Below are positions 35,362-45,409 of a stretch of 64,000 nt of DNA, piece after piece; positions within the stretch are counted from its first letter, which is position 1, and each line of letters starts with the position of its first letter. The notes beneath the pieces were generated by a model. That model was not told the origin of the DNA, ran no database searches, and worked only from the letters and a program-made list of their open reading frames with translations. The stretch is from Flavobacteriaceae bacterium. GTDB taxonomy: Bacteria > Bacteroidota > Bacteroidia > Flavobacteriales > Flavobacteriaceae. The translations under genes were made by a program, and so were the position numbers. The DNA lies in NCBI GenBank assembly GCA_018401115.1, contig JAGYKX010000007.1, positions 124,001 to 188,000 on the forward strand. The letters are read 5' to 3'.

Positions 35362-37080
35362 ATGAAAGGGAATAAACAAGAGCTTTTTTGGGGGATTATT
35401 ATCCTTATTGGTTTGGCCAATACCCTTCAGGCGTTTTTCACTGAGCTTATTTATGATGAGGCTTATTATTGGTATTTTTCCAAACAACTAGATTGGGGCT
35501 ACTTTGACCACCCCCCAATGGTAGCAGCCATGATTGCGTTGGGTAAACTGTTATTTAAAGGAACTTTAGGGGTGAGAATAGTAGGTGTTTTAAGTGGATT
35601 GGGGACCTATCTTTTAATTTGGAACACTGTTTCCAATACGTATAAAAAACACCATATTGGGGCATTTTTTGTCCTGTTGAGTTCTATGACCCTCTTGAAT
35701 GCCTATGGGTTTTTTACCTTACCAGATACGCCGCTACTCTTTTTCACTGCCTTACTTTTTTATATTCTCAAGTACTTTTTACAAAAACCCACATGGGGAC
35801 TCAGCATTGCATTGGGCTTAGTGATGGCAGCACTTATGTACAGTAAATACCACGCGGTACTGGTGATTATTGGTGTTTTAGTTGGAGTCCCTAGCCTATT
35901 AAAAAACAAGTTTGCTTGGGGGGCTGTTGTCGTGAGCCTTTTGGCTTACAGCCCACATTTGTTCTGGTTGTATTACAATGATTTCGTGTCTGTTGCTTAC
36001 CACCTATTTGAAAGACCCAATAGGGCGTATGATTTCTTTGATTTTGGTTTGGGATATTTTATAAATCTGGCGGCTCTTTTTGGGTTTTGCTTTCCTTTCA
36101 TTTATAAAGCATTATTTGGTTTATCTAGAGACACTGCACTTAAAAAAAGTTTGTTTGGTGTGATTATTACCGTGCTGGTATTTTTCTTTATTTCGAGTTT
36201 TAATAGGCGCATACAAACCCAATGGATGGTGGTGATATGTATTCCGATGGCCGTTTTAATATTTGACGCACTCACACAAAACTCCAGACTCAAAAAACAA
36301 TTGTGGGTGAGTGGTTGGATCAATATTGGGCTCATAATCTTTTTGAGAATTGGACTTGTGTACGAACCTCTCCTCCCTATTTCATATGAGGCACACGGAA
36401 ACAAAGCATGGACAGCTGCTTTAAAAGAAAAGGTAGGAGACCGAATGGTTGTTTTTGAAAACTCTTACAGGAACGCTCCAATGTATGCCTTTTACACTGG
36501 AAGCAAAGCCTATTCTCTCAACGCAATCAATTACCGCCAAAACCAATACAATATTGATGGTTCTGAAAACGAGCTTATTGGTAAAGAAATCGCCTATATA
36601 ACTAAGGATTCTCTGAGCTTTGCAGATCAGATCCCAGCAGATTTTTCTTTTGAAAAGGCTAAAGGAGTTCCCTATTACGGAACATGGATTCCCTCATTCA
36701 AGCCTTACAGTCAATTAAAAACTATGTTGATTCAAGCCAAAGACAACAGCCTTGTTTTTGAGCTACAAAATCCATATTCTTTCCAAATTTCTATGGAAGA
36801 AATCCGTGTTGGACTTGCTTTTCTTAATGAACACAAGCAATTCCAATACCTATCTGAATTAGAGGCTCTTGAGGTTGTTTCAAAAAAAAATGGTCCTGTA
36901 GCAACTAACAATCTCAAAAGAATAGTAATGCCCGGAGAAACAGTCACCCTTAAAGGCAAATACCATTTAAAAGATAGCGATTTAAGTATGGGTTATTTCA
37001 AACTAAGCATTTCCGCCAATTCAATGCCTTTTTTATTGGGGGCTAACTCACATAAATTAGCGACATGGAACTTGAATTGA
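35362..37080 (+). CDS. GT39-family (ArnT/PMT-like) membrane glycosyltransferase
   Basis: 572 residues with many hydrophobic segments (about 10-12 in the first 340 residues) and a soluble C-terminal domain. The first external loop holds the catalytic acidic motif DEAYYWYFSKQLDWGYFDHPP, typical of GT39/GT83 enzymes that move sugars from polyprenyl phosphates. The acceptor may be protein, lipid A or another glycan; unknown. It overlaps the DUF4271 gene by 16 bases. With the divergent DPM1-like synthase it would form a donor-plus-transferase pair. Confidence 0.88.
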   Translation: MKGNKQELFWGIIILIGLANTLQAFFTELIYDEAYYWYFSKQLDWGYFDHPPMVAAMIALGKLLFKGTLGVRIVGVLSGLGTYLLIWNTVSNTYKKHHIGAFFVLLSSMTLLNAYGFFTLPDTPLLFFTALLFYILKYFLQKPTWGLSIALGLVMAALMYSKYHAVLVIIGVLVGVPSLLKNKFAWGAVVVSLLAYSPHLFWLYYNDFVSVAYHLFERPNRAYDFFDFGLGYFINLAALFGFCFPFIYKALFGLSRDTALKKSLFGVIITVLVFFFISSFNRRIQTQWMVVICIPMAVLIFDALTQNSRLKKQLWVSGWINIGLIIFLRIGLVYEPLLPISYEAHGNKAWTAALKEKVGDRMVVFENSYRNAPMYAFYTGSKAYSLNAINYRQNQYNIDGSENELIGKEIAYITKDSLSFADQIPADFSFEKAKGVPYYGTWIPSFKPYSQLKTMLIQAKDNSLVFELQNPYSFQISMEEIRVGLAFLNEHKQFQYLSELEALEVVSKKNGPVATNNLKRIVMPGETVTLKGKYHLKDSDLSMGYFKLSISANSMPFLLGANSHKLATWNLN

Positions 37081-37718
37081 GATTTCAGCATATACCCGAT
37101 TGGACCATTGGATTGTTTTTTCTCTCCTTAGTGCTCATGAGCCTTTCAAAGATAGTTTATCCTCAAAGGCATTTATCGTTTTCTAATTTAATTAGCCACA
37201 ACAGATTCGTTTTTGTTTACAATAAAAAACAAGCATTTATCCACCCGTTTCAATGGTTTTGGGGCTTGTTCGCTGTTATAAATTGTAGTCTATTTCTTTT
37301 CTTTTTTACCCCAATTTTCCTTAAAAATTCATCTGTAATTAATATAAATTATTTGACTTGCTTTGCGCTTGTATCTGGATTTGTCGTGAGTAAAGCTATA
37401 CTTCAGAACATACACGGATGGTTGTTTGGAAACAAAAAATTGCTCAATGAAATTGTTTTTAAGAAAAATAGCTTCTTTAATTACGGGAGTATGGTCTTAT
37501 TCACTGCAAATATATTATTCGCATTTATTCCTTTTAATGCTAAACTTCTGTTTTACAGTAGTTTATTTTTATTTGTCTCCATTACGCTTATTGGGTGGAT
37601 ATTAATATTAAGAAATTATCAAAAGTATATCCTACATAATGTATTCTATTTTATTTTGTACCTTTGCGCTCTTGAAATAGCACCGTTTTTAATAATTGCA
37701 AGCATTTTTAATACTTGA
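37065..37718 (+). CDS. DUF4271 membrane protein
   Basis: 217 residues with about six hydrophobic helices and short loops; matches the DUF4271 profile as I remember it. The start overlaps the GT39 gene by 16 bases and hemD follows four bases after the stop. Association with hemD is common in Flavobacteriia from memory, but no function is known. An internal TACCTTTG (37659-37666) may serve as a promoter for hemD. Confidence 0.82.
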   Translation: MELELRFQHIPDWTIGLFFLSLVLMSLSKIVYPQRHLSFSNLISHNRFVFVYNKKQAFIHPFQWFWGLFAVINCSLFLFFFTPIFLKNSSVININYLTCFALVSGFVVSKAILQNIHGWLFGNKKLLNEIVFKKNSFFNYGSMVLFTANILFAFIPFNAKLLFYSSLFLFVSITLIGWILILRNYQKYILHNVFYFILYLCALEIAPFLIIASIFNT

Positions 37719-37722
37719 TTCC

Positions 37723-38469
37723 ATGAAGGTAAAAACAATTTTAGTCTCACAGCCAGAGCCAAAGATGGAAAACTCTCCATATGCAAGGCTTATTGACAAA
37801 GAAAAAGTAAAGGTAGATTTTAGACCATTCATTCATGTAGAAGGGGTAGACGCTAAAAGCGTAAGACAACAAAAAATAGACCTGAGCCAATTCACGGCAG
37901 TCATTTTAACAAGTAGAAATGCGGTAGATCATTATTTTAGACTGGCAGAAGAAATGAGGTTCAAGGTGCCAGACAGTATGAAATATTTCTGCCAATCGGA
38001 AGCTGTTGCTTATTACCTACAAAAATATGTGGTATACAGAAAACGTAAAATTTATGTAGGTAAAATGAATTTTGCAGACTTAGTGCCCTTATTTAAAAAA
38101 TACAAAGAAGAAAAATATTTACTCCCTTCCTCTGATGTATTAAAACCAACTGTACCTGAAACATTAGATCAATTACAACTCGATTGGAAAAGAGGTGTTT
38201 TTTACAAAACAGTGATTAGTGACTTATCCGATCTAAGCGATGTTTTATATGACGTATTGGTTTTCTTTAGCCCTTCAGGAATAGAATCCCTGCTCAAAAA
38301 CTTCCCTGAGTTTAAACAAAACAACACCCGAATTGCTGTTTTTGGAAATTCTACTATTAAAGCAGCCACAGATGCAGGACTAAGAATTGACATTAAGGCA
38401 CCCACCCCTGAAACACCTTCTATGACTATGGCGCTTCAAAAGTATATCAGCACAGAAAACAAGAAATAA
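37723..38469 (+). CDS. hemD: Uroporphyrinogen-III synthase
   Basis: About 248 residues. The two-lobed HemD fold is suggested by VKTILVSQPEP, AVILTSRNAVDHYF, and the second-lobe block VLVFFSPSGIESLL ... RIAVFGNSTIKAATDAG. It cyclises hydroxymethylbilane to uroporphyrinogen III in tetrapyrrole synthesis. I chose the ATG at 37723; an earlier start at 37696 would lie inside the DUF4271 gene. Sequence conservation in this family is low, so the call relies on the spaced motifs. Confidence 0.87.
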   Translation: MKVKTILVSQPEPKMENSPYARLIDKEKVKVDFRPFIHVEGVDAKSVRQQKIDLSQFTAVILTSRNAVDHYFRLAEEMRFKVPDSMKYFCQSEAVAYYLQKYVVYRKRKIYVGKMNFADLVPLFKKYKEEKYLLPSSDVLKPTVPETLDQLQLDWKRGVFYKTVISDLSDLSDVLYDVLVFFSPSGIESLLKNFPEFKQNNTRIAVFGNSTIKAATDAGLRIDIKAPTPETPSMTMALQKYISTENKK

Positions 38470-38554
38470 TTGTTTTGTTTATAACTTATTTTAAGTAATT
38501 CTTTAAAAATACAACAATTCGCTATTTTTAAGGACGTATAAACCCGTTCTCATC

Positions 38555-39928
38555 ATGCGAAATATTCTTTTAATAGGTGCTGGAAAATCTACTGCTTACC
38601 TCATTGATTATTTATTAGATCAATCAAAAAAAGAGGGTATTTCACTTTGCATTTTAGATAGAGAAACAGCTCATATACCGAAGCAAATAGCTTCTCATCC
38701 TGCACTTACTATTGTAACTTCCTCTGTCACTGATACAGTTATGAGACAAAAACAGATTGCATTAGCAGACATTGTAATCTCTATGCTTCCTGCTCATATG
38801 CATATTTTAGTTGCCAAGGACTGTCTGGCACTTGAAAAACACTTGGTTACTGCTTCCTATGTGAGCCCTGAGTTAAAAGAAATGGAGGATCAGGTAAAAG
38901 AAAAGGGATTGATTTTCCTCAATGAAATGGGGGTAGACCCTGGGATTGATCATATGAGTGCCATGGCATTTATGGACCAAATAAAAAACAAAGGAGGAGA
39001 AATTAAATTATTTGAATCCTTCACTGGCGGCTTAGTGGCTCCCCAAGAAAAATCAAATTTATGGGACTACAAATTCACATGGAATCCAAGAAATGTGGTG
39101 ATAGCAGGACAAGGCGGTGCAGCTAAATTCATACAAGAAGGCACCTACAAATACATCCCTTATCACAAATTATTTAGGCGTACTGAATTCATGCACATTG
39201 AAGGCTATGGAAAATTTGAAGCCTATGCCAATAGAGATTCTCTAAAATACAGGTCTGCATACGGCCTAGAAAATGCCCTAACGTTATACAGGGGAACCAT
39301 GAGAAGGGTTGGTTTTTCAAAAGCTTGGAATATTTTTGTGCAATTGGGACTCACAGACGACAGTTACCATATAGAGGAGAGTGAAAAAATGAGTTATAGG
39401 GCGTTTATTAATTTATTTCTACCCTATTCTCCAACAGATAGTGTAGAGTTAAAAGTACGGCATTATCTGAAAATTGACCAAGACGACATTATGTGGGACA
39501 AGCTCATGGAATTAAACCTGTTTAGTGACAAGCACTTTTTAACCAAACAAAATGGCACACCCGCTGAACTACTTCAAGAGATCCTGGAGGCCCATTGGAC
39601 CCTTGGCTTGGAGGAAAAAGACATGGTGGTTATGTACCATAAAATAGGCTATGAACTCCAAGGAGAAATGCGACAATTAGACGCTCATATGGTGGTTGAA
39701 GGAGTTTCTCAAACACATACAGCAATGGCTAAAACGGTAGGTTTACCTCTTGCTATGGCCTGTTTACTTATTTTAAATAGAGACATTAGCACGCCTGGAG
39801 TGCGTATCCCTATACACCAAGAAATCTATAGGCCCGTTCTAAAGCTCTTGGCTCAAGAAGGTGTTGTATTTAAAGATTTTGAGGTGCCATATTTGGGATA
39901 TGCAACAGAATACGTGGCTAGTTCTTAA
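38555..39928 (+). CDS. Saccharopine dehydrogenase-family protein
   Basis: 457 residues. An N-terminal Rossmann motif (ILLIGAGKSTAYLIDYLL) and NEMGVDPGIDHMSAM are hallmarks of the glutamate-forming saccharopine dehydrogenase (LYS9-like) group. A C-terminal substrate domain contains GTMRRVGFSKAW. It likely acts in lysine catabolism, converting saccharopine to an aminoadipate semialdehyde. An Lrp/AsnC regulator gene follows 74 bases downstream on the same strand, consistent with amino-acid control. Confidence 0.9.
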   Translation: MRNILLIGAGKSTAYLIDYLLDQSKKEGISLCILDRETAHIPKQIASHPALTIVTSSVTDTVMRQKQIALADIVISMLPAHMHILVAKDCLALEKHLVTASYVSPELKEMEDQVKEKGLIFLNEMGVDPGIDHMSAMAFMDQIKNKGGEIKLFESFTGGLVAPQEKSNLWDYKFTWNPRNVVIAGQGGAAKFIQEGTYKYIPYHKLFRRTEFMHIEGYGKFEAYANRDSLKYRSAYGLENALTLYRGTMRRVGFSKAWNIFVQLGLTDDSYHIEESEKMSYRAFINLFLPYSPTDSVELKVRHYLKIDQDDIMWDKLMELNLFSDKHFLTKQNGTPAELLQEILEAHWTLGLEEKDMVVMYHKIGYELQGEMRQLDAHMVVEGVSQTHTAMAKTVGLPLAMACLLILNRDISTPGVRIPIHQEIYRPVLKLLAQEGVVFKDFEVPYLGYATEYVASS

Positions 39929-39970
39929 ATTACAACATAAAAATGAGGCTAAATTTATAAATAATGAAAC

Positions 39971-39999
39971 AAAATATGTAGTTTTACTTAAAATATGTA
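39971..39999 (+). promoter_or_regulatory. Direct repeats before the Lrp-type gene
   Basis: AAAATATGTA occurs at 39971-39980 and 39990-39999 (19 apart); the second copy is also inside an inverted repeat ACTTA/TAAGT ending at the ATG. AT-rich repeated sites of this kind suit autoregulation by an Lrp protein. Confidence 0.4.
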
Positions 40000-40002
40000 A
40001 GT

Positions 40003-40473
40003 ATGACTAATAGTGACTCCCTTCCAAAAATAGACGGAATAGATAAAGAAATTCTCCGATTCCTCATGGAGGACGCTAGAAAACCCATCTTAGAAATCGC
40101 TAGAAAAATTGGGATCTCTGGGGCAGCTATTCACCAAAGGCTCAGAAAACTAGAAGCCTCAGGAGTTATTAAAGGATCAAAATTTATTGTCAACACCAAG
40201 ACACTAGGCTATAATACCATGGCCTACATTGGCGTGTATTTAGACAAAGCCATGAGCAATCCAGCGGCAGTAAGTGCATTAAAAAAAATACCAGAAGTTC
40301 TAGAATGTCATTACACTACTGGAAATTGGTCCATATTGATCAAAGTGCTCTGTAAAGATAATGAACACCTCATGCGTTTACTCAACCAAGAAATTCAACA
40401 GATAAAAGGAGTGTCAAGAACAGAAACATTTATTTCCTTAGACCAACAAATAGACCGACAGATTGGGTTTTAA
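40003..40473 (+). CDS. Lrp/AsnC family transcriptional regulator
   Basis: 156 residues. The N-terminal helix-turn-helix (about 12-62) reads DKEILRFLMEDARKPILEIARKIGISGAAIHQRLRKLEASGVIKG, typical of the family, followed by the ligand-binding RAM domain (IPEVLECHYTTGNWSILIKV). It would sense an amino acid as an octamer or dimer. The genomic partner is the saccharopine dehydrogenase gene upstream. Its end overlaps the convergent metallopeptidase gene by four bases. Confidence 0.93.
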   Translation: MTNSDSLPKIDGIDKEILRFLMEDARKPILEIARKIGISGAAIHQRLRKLEASGVIKGSKFIVNTKTLGYNTMAYIGVYLDKAMSNPAAVSALKKIPEVLECHYTTGNWSILIKVLCKDNEHLMRLLNQEIQQIKGVSRTETFISLDQQIDRQIGF

Positions 40474-41159
40474 TCCCTTGAGCCTAAATAACGCAATACA
40501 AAATAAGCCAATGTCGCTAAGGCACCAATAGCAGCTACTACATAGGTTCTTGCTGCCCATTTTAGGGCGTCTTCAGCACCAGCATATTCTTCTTGTCCTA
40601 CGATTTGTTTGCGCTTTAACCAAGCCAAAGCCCTGTTGCTAGCGTCGTATTCCACAGGCAATGTTATAAAAGTAAAGGCAGTTACAATGCCGTATAAAAC
40701 AATTCCAGCAAGTAATAAGCCACTGCCCAATGCCGTTGTAGCAGAAAGGACCAAACCACCCATAATAACCCATTGAGAAAGGCCAGAAGCGACCTGAACT
40801 GCAGGCACCATTTTAGAACGCATCTGAAGCCAAGGATACGCCACTGCATGTTGTACGGCATGGCCGCACTCGTGCGCAGCAACTGCTGCTGCTGCTGCAT
40901 TTCGCTGTCCATATACAGACTCACTTAAATTAACTGTTTTTGTCAATGGATTGTAGTGGTCTGTGAGTTGTCCAGGGGTAGACACCACTTTAACATCTCT
41001 AATGCCATGGTCTTCCAACATTCTTTGCGCCACCTCAGCGCCGCTCATACCATTTCTGAGCGTCAATTTTGAGTAAGTTGCAAACTTAGATTTTAATTTT
41101 TTACTCACCGCCATACTCACTAGGGCCATGAGTCCTACAATAATATAATACAACATCAT
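40470..41159 (-). CDS. Zinc metallopeptidase, YugP-like membrane protein
   Basis: 229 residues. A zinc motif His96-Glu-Cys-Gly-His100 (HExxH) lies in AAHECGHAVQHA; hydrophobic segments are at the N-terminus and in the second half. This matches the Zn_peptidase_2 (YugP) family, whose physiological substrates are unclear. The protein should sit in the inner membrane. Its gene ends inside the last codons of the Lrp gene (four-base overlap). Confidence 0.9.
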   Translation of the reverse strand: MMLYYIIVGLMALVSMAVSKKLKSKFATYSKLTLRNGMSGAEVAQRMLEDHGIRDVKVVSTPGQLTDHYNPLTKTVNLSESVYGQRNAAAAAVAAHECGHAVQHAVAYPWLQMRSKMVPAVQVASGLSQWVIMGGLVLSATTALGSGLLLAGIVLYGIVTAFTFITLPVEYDASNRALAWLKRKQIVGQEEYAGAEDALKWAARTYVVAAIGALATLAYFVLRYLGSRD

Positions 41160-41234
41160 AATAATAGCTTTTTAAATATCACAGCAAAAATAACACCAAA
41201 ATAAACTGTCAGTATTTCCACTGACATTTTGGCC

Positions 41235-41489
41235 TTACTTGTATTTTAATTTTAAGACAATCACTGCTAAAGTCAATACAGAAGTAATGACATTGGCAAA
41301 AATAATTGGTGCGCTGTTGTGATACAGTCCATAGACCAACCACAGTACTACCCCTGTAAACATTACCAAATACATAGAAAGAGAGATGTCTTTAGCAGAT
41401 TTATCTCTCAATACCTTCACTACTTGGGGGAGGTAAGCTGCCGTGGTAAGTGTAGCGGCAAGCAAACCAATCATCTCTATTGTTTCCAT
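41235..41489 (-). CDS. SemiSWEET sugar transporter
   Basis: 84 residues, three predicted helices. The PQ motif (AAYLPQVVKVLRDKSAKDIS, Pro21-Gln22) and the second-half VLWLVYGLY and ANVITSVLTLAVIVLKLKYK match SemiSWEETs, which work as dimers and carry sugars across the inner membrane by facilitated diffusion. The length is typical for the family. It starts 13 bases after the leuS stop, so both may share a transcript; there is no obvious functional link. Confidence 0.9.
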   Translation of the reverse strand: METIEMIGLLAATLTTAAYLPQVVKVLRDKSAKDISLSMYLVMFTGVVLWLVYGLYHNSAPIIFANVITSVLTLAVIVLKLKYK

Positions 41490-41502
41490 AGTTCGCGTAA
41501 GA

Positions 41503-44334
41503 TTAGCCTACTATATTAATAATTTTACCAGGCACCACAATCACCTTTTTAGGGTCCCGCCCGTCCAATTGCTGTACGGTTTTTTCATGCGCCATTACTG
41601 CAGCTTCTATTTCCTGTTTAGACATATCCATTGGAAGGGTCAATTTAAATCGCATTTTACCGTTAAAAGACACTGGATACTCTTTCTCAGATTCCACCAA
41701 ATAAGCTGGATTAAATACCGGGAAAGGCGCCGTAGAAATAGATGCTTCGTGACCCATAGCTTCCCACAACTCTTCTGCAATATGAGGGGCATAAGGAGAC
41801 ACTAAAATAGCTAAAGCTTCTAAAATTTCTTGGCTCGCACATTGCTGTGCAGCCAATTCATTCACACAGATCATAAAAGTAGACACCGAAGTATTAAAAG
41901 AGAAGTTTTCAATATCTTCCGTCACTTTTTTAATGGTTTTATGCAGTGTTTTAAGTTGCGCTGCACTCGCTGGTTCTGCTTTAAAAACAGGGCCACTTTC
42001 GTTAAAATACAACTTCCACAATTTCTTTAAAAAACCATGGGTTCCGGTAATTCCAGCAGTATTCCAAGGCTTAGATTGCTCTAATGGCCCTAAAAACATT
42101 TCGTACAAACGCAGAGCATCTGCGCCATATTGTTCGCAAATAGCGTCTGGACTCACCACGTTATACTTGGATTTAGACATTTTCTCTACCTCTCTACCTA
42201 CCTTATAAACACCTTTGTCTTCTAATTCAAAAGTAGCTGCTGCGTATTCTGGTCTCCATGCCTTAAAAGCATCTATATCTAACTCGTCAGACACATTTAC
42301 CATTGACACGTCTACGTGAATGGGCTGAACAGATCTCCCGTTAATTCGGGATTTAGACACATAAGTGTTTGTATCAGGAAGTCTGTAAACAAAGGCAGAA
42401 GTTCCCGTAATCATTCCTTGATTGATTAATTTTTTTGCAAACTCACCCTCTGGTAATACACCCAAGTCATACAATGCTTTCTGCCAAAAACGGGCATATA
42501 GCAAATGGCCTGTAGCATGTTCACTCCCTCCAATATAAAGATCTACCTCTCCCCAGTAATCCAAAGCCTCTTTTGAAGCCATTTCTACTGAATTGGTAGC
42601 GTCCTTGTACCTGTTAAAATAAAAAGAGCTTCCCGCCCAACCAGGCATGGTATTTAACTCCAAAGGAAAAACAGTCTTTTGGTCAATAGCCTGGTTAGAC
42701 ACGACCTGATGCGTCTTAGTACACCAAGCCCAATAGGTCGCATTTCCAAGAGGTGGCGCACCAGTTTCTGTGGGTAAATATTTAGCTACTTCAGGCAATT
42801 GAATCGGTAAATGGGCTTTGTCTATAAGCACTGGCACCCCATTGTTATAATAAATTGGAAAAGGTTCCCCCCAATAACGTTGTCTACTAAACACCGCATC
42901 TCTCAACCTATAATTCACTTTTCCATAGCCAGACCCTAAGGCTTCTAAGGCCAATATTGATTTGTGCAAAGCTTCTTTGTAGGGTAATCCAGACAAGAAA
43001 TCTGAATGGTCAATTACAGCCCCTTCTTTTTGGGTAAAAGCTTCCTGAGATATGTCTACGTTTTTAAAAATATTTGGAATAGGCAAATCAAAGTGTTTGG
43101 CAAAATCGTAATCACGTTGGTCCCCACATGGAACCGCCATTACTGCGCCAGTACCATAACCAGCCAAAACATAATCTCCAATCCATACAGGAATAGGCTT
43201 CTCTGTAATTGGATGGCTTGCATAAGCCCCTGTAAAGACTCCAGAAATGGTTTTCACATCTGCCATTCTATCCCTTTCAGAACGCTTGGCTGTTGCTTGA
43301 ACGTATGCCGCAACCGACGCTCTCTGTTCAGGAGAACAGATACGATCTACATAAGGATGTTCCGGTGCTAGGGTCATAAAAGAAACCCCATAAATAGTAT
43401 CTGGACGGGTCGTAAATACCTCAATGGGTAGCGACTCATTACACCATTCGCTCGGTTGTGTATGGAAAGTAACCATAGCACCTTTAGATTTTCCAATCCA
43501 ATTGATTTGGCTGTCTTTCAAGGGTTGAGGCCAATCTAAAAGATCTAAATCTTGAAGCAATCTTTCCGCATAGGCAGAAATTCTCATACTCCATTGCAGC
43601 ATCTTTTTTCTCACTACAGGGTGGCCACCACGCTCAGAAACTCCATTGACAATTTCGTCATTTGCCAAAACTGTACCCAGGCCAGGACACCAATTTACCT
43701 GAGCCTCTGCCAAATAAGTTAATCGGTATTGTTGTAATATTTTTTCTTGGCTTTCAACCGATGCCGTTGTCCATTCTTCCGCAGAAAAAGATTTCACTTC
43801 TTCCTCAACTGCAGCCAACACGCCTTCATTTCCAAATTTCTCAAAATGTGCAATGAGCACATCTATAGGCGTAGCTTTATCTGCAGCCTTGTCGTACCAG
43901 GCATTAAACAGCAGGCCAAAAATCCACTGGGTCCATTTGTAGTAATCACTCGAAGAGGTTCTGACCTCTCTATCCCAATCAAAAGAGAAACCTATTTTAT
44001 CTAATTGCTCCCTATACCTATCAATATTAGCTTGAGTAGTAATAGCAGGATGTTGCCCTGTTTGAATGGCGTATTGCTCAGCAGGTAAACCAAAAGAGTC
44101 ATAACCCATAGGATGGAGTACATTAAAACCTTTGTGTCTTTTAAACCTGGCGTAAATATCTGAGGCTATATATCCTAATGGGTGCCCCACATGTAAGCCT
44201 GCTCCAGAGGGGTAAGGAAACATATCTAACACATAATATTTGGGTTTATCGCTTTTGTTTTCTGCTTTAAATGTCTTGTGCCTGGCCCAATATTGCTGCC
44301 ACTTAGATTCTATCGCTGTAAAGTTGTACTCCAT
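41503..44334 (-). CDS. leuS: Leucyl-tRNA synthetase
   Basis: About 943 residues. The class I signature is in PYPSGAGLHVGHPLGY, the catalytic Lys loop is EKMSKSKYNVVSPD, and an editing CP1 domain is inserted (TTRPDTIYGVSFM, GTGAVMAVPCGDQRD). The C-terminal anticodon-binding helical domain is present. I chose the ATG at 44334 (EYNFTAIESKWQQYW); earlier in-frame starts add residues not found in the family. It acts in cytosolic translation. Confidence 0.96.
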   Translation of the reverse strand: MEYNFTAIESKWQQYWARHKTFKAENKSDKPKYYVLDMFPYPSGAGLHVGHPLGYIASDIYARFKRHKGFNVLHPMGYDSFGLPAEQYAIQTGQHPAITTQANIDRYREQLDKIGFSFDWDREVRTSSSDYYKWTQWIFGLLFNAWYDKAADKATPIDVLIAHFEKFGNEGVLAAVEEEVKSFSAEEWTTASVESQEKILQQYRLTYLAEAQVNWCPGLGTVLANDEIVNGVSERGGHPVVRKKMLQWSMRISAYAERLLQDLDLLDWPQPLKDSQINWIGKSKGAMVTFHTQPSEWCNESLPIEVFTTRPDTIYGVSFMTLAPEHPYVDRICSPEQRASVAAYVQATAKRSERDRMADVKTISGVFTGAYASHPITEKPIPVWIGDYVLAGYGTGAVMAVPCGDQRDYDFAKHFDLPIPNIFKNVDISQEAFTQKEGAVIDHSDFLSGLPYKEALHKSILALEALGSGYGKVNYRLRDAVFSRQRYWGEPFPIYYNNGVPVLIDKAHLPIQLPEVAKYLPTETGAPPLGNATYWAWCTKTHQVVSNQAIDQKTVFPLELNTMPGWAGSSFYFNRYKDATNSVEMASKEALDYWGEVDLYIGGSEHATGHLLYARFWQKALYDLGVLPEGEFAKKLINQGMITGTSAFVYRLPDTNTYVSKSRINGRSVQPIHVDVSMVNVSDELDIDAFKAWRPEYAAATFELEDKGVYKVGREVEKMSKSKYNVVSPDAICEQYGADALRLYEMFLGPLEQSKPWNTAGITGTHGFLKKLWKLYFNESGPVFKAEPASAAQLKTLHKTIKKVTEDIENFSFNTSVSTFMICVNELAAQQCASQEILEALAILVSPYAPHIAEELWEAMGHEASISTAPFPVFNPAYLVESEKEYPVSFNGKMRFKLTLPMDMSKQEIEAAVMAHEKTVQQLDGRDPKKVIVVPGKIINIVG

Positions 44335-44483
44335 GTCATGCTGCTTTTGTTTGGTCAGGGTGTTTACAAACCCTAAACCCTCAGTTTTATACTGCGGCAC
44401 AAAAATAAGTTTAATTGTGCAAAGCGAAAAGAAATTAAAGGTTTGAGCCAACACAAATATTCAAACTAGCTTTAGATTTGCTA

Positions 44484-44491
44484 TAAGTTTG
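44484..44491 (+). promoter_or_regulatory. -7 promoter element (TAAGTTTG) before ftsX
   Basis: Matches TAnnTTTG, 28 bases before the ATG at 44520; no -33 TTG at standard spacing. Confidence 0.4.
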
Positions 44492-44519
44492 TTATTTTTA
44501 CCTTCTATTCGTTTATCCT

Positions 44520-45395
44520 ATGGGCCAATCCTTTGAACGTTATCAAAAAAGAAGACTAATTTCTTCCTACTTTTCCGTGATACTCAGCATTAGTTTAGTG
44601 CTATTTTTATTGGGTGTTTTGGGTGTTTTGGTCATCAATACCAAAAAGCTTGGAGACCACTTTAAAGAGCAAATAAAAATTACTGTTTTCTTAAGGGAGA
44701 ATGCTAAAAAAGTAGAAATATCTCAGTTAAAACAATCACTAGCCTTAGCGCCTTATACTAAAGAAGCCGTTTTTGTATCTAAAGAAGACGCTGCAGAGCA
44801 ACTCAGAGAAGATATTGAGGAAGATTTTCTAGGTTTTTTGGGATACAACCCCCTTAAAAACGCCATTGATTTGACGCTTTTAGCTGCATATGTAAGTCCG
44901 GAAGAAATTGCTGAAATTGTTGCAGATTTGAGTGCAAAATCATTTGTTGCAGAAGTAGCTTACGACCAGCCGCTAGTGAACTTATTAAATGATAATATTA
45001 AAAAAATCTCTTTTTGGATCCTAGTAATTAGTAGTGTAATGACTTTTATTGCAGTATTACTCATCAATGCTTCTATTCGCTTGGCCCTTTATTCAAATAG
45101 GTTTATTATTAAAACCATGCAAATGGTAGGTGCCACAAAGCAATTTATCAGAAAACCCTTTATGGCCACCAATATAAAGCTGGGTATCATTGGAGCCTTT
45201 GTGGCCCTGAGTGGTATTGGGAGTTTAATGGCCTATTTAGACTTTGTTTTTCCAAGCTTAGGTCTTTTGAATGACCCTATTACGCTTGGTATTGTTGCGC
45301 TAGGGGTTTTTTTACTGGGTGCCGTAATAGCTGGAATAAGCACATTTTTTGCTGCCCAACGGTTTTTAAACCTAAGAACAGCAGAACTTTACTAA
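44520..45395 (+). CDS. ftsX: Cell division protein FtsX
   Basis: 291 residues. The cytosolic N-terminus, one helix (~20-40), an extracytoplasmic domain (~45-155) with KITVFLRENAKKVEI, then three further helices give the FtsX layout (permease-like partner of FtsE). It controls cell-wall hydrolase activity at the septum. No ftsE is adjacent, which is usual in this phylum. It opens a plus-strand run with DUF3098, uppP and truB. Confidence 0.92.
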   Translation: MGQSFERYQKRRLISSYFSVILSISLVLFLLGVLGVLVINTKKLGDHFKEQIKITVFLRENAKKVEISQLKQSLALAPYTKEAVFVSKEDAAEQLREDIEEDFLGFLGYNPLKNAIDLTLLAAYVSPEEIAEIVADLSAKSFVAEVAYDQPLVNLLNDNIKKISFWILVISSVMTFIAVLLINASIRLALYSNRFIIKTMQMVGATKQFIRKPFMATNIKLGIIGAFVALSGIGSLMAYLDFVFPSLGLLNDPITLGIVALGVFLLGAVIAGISTFFAAQRFLNLRTAELY

Positions 45396-45409
45396 CCTAA
45401 AATAATCAA

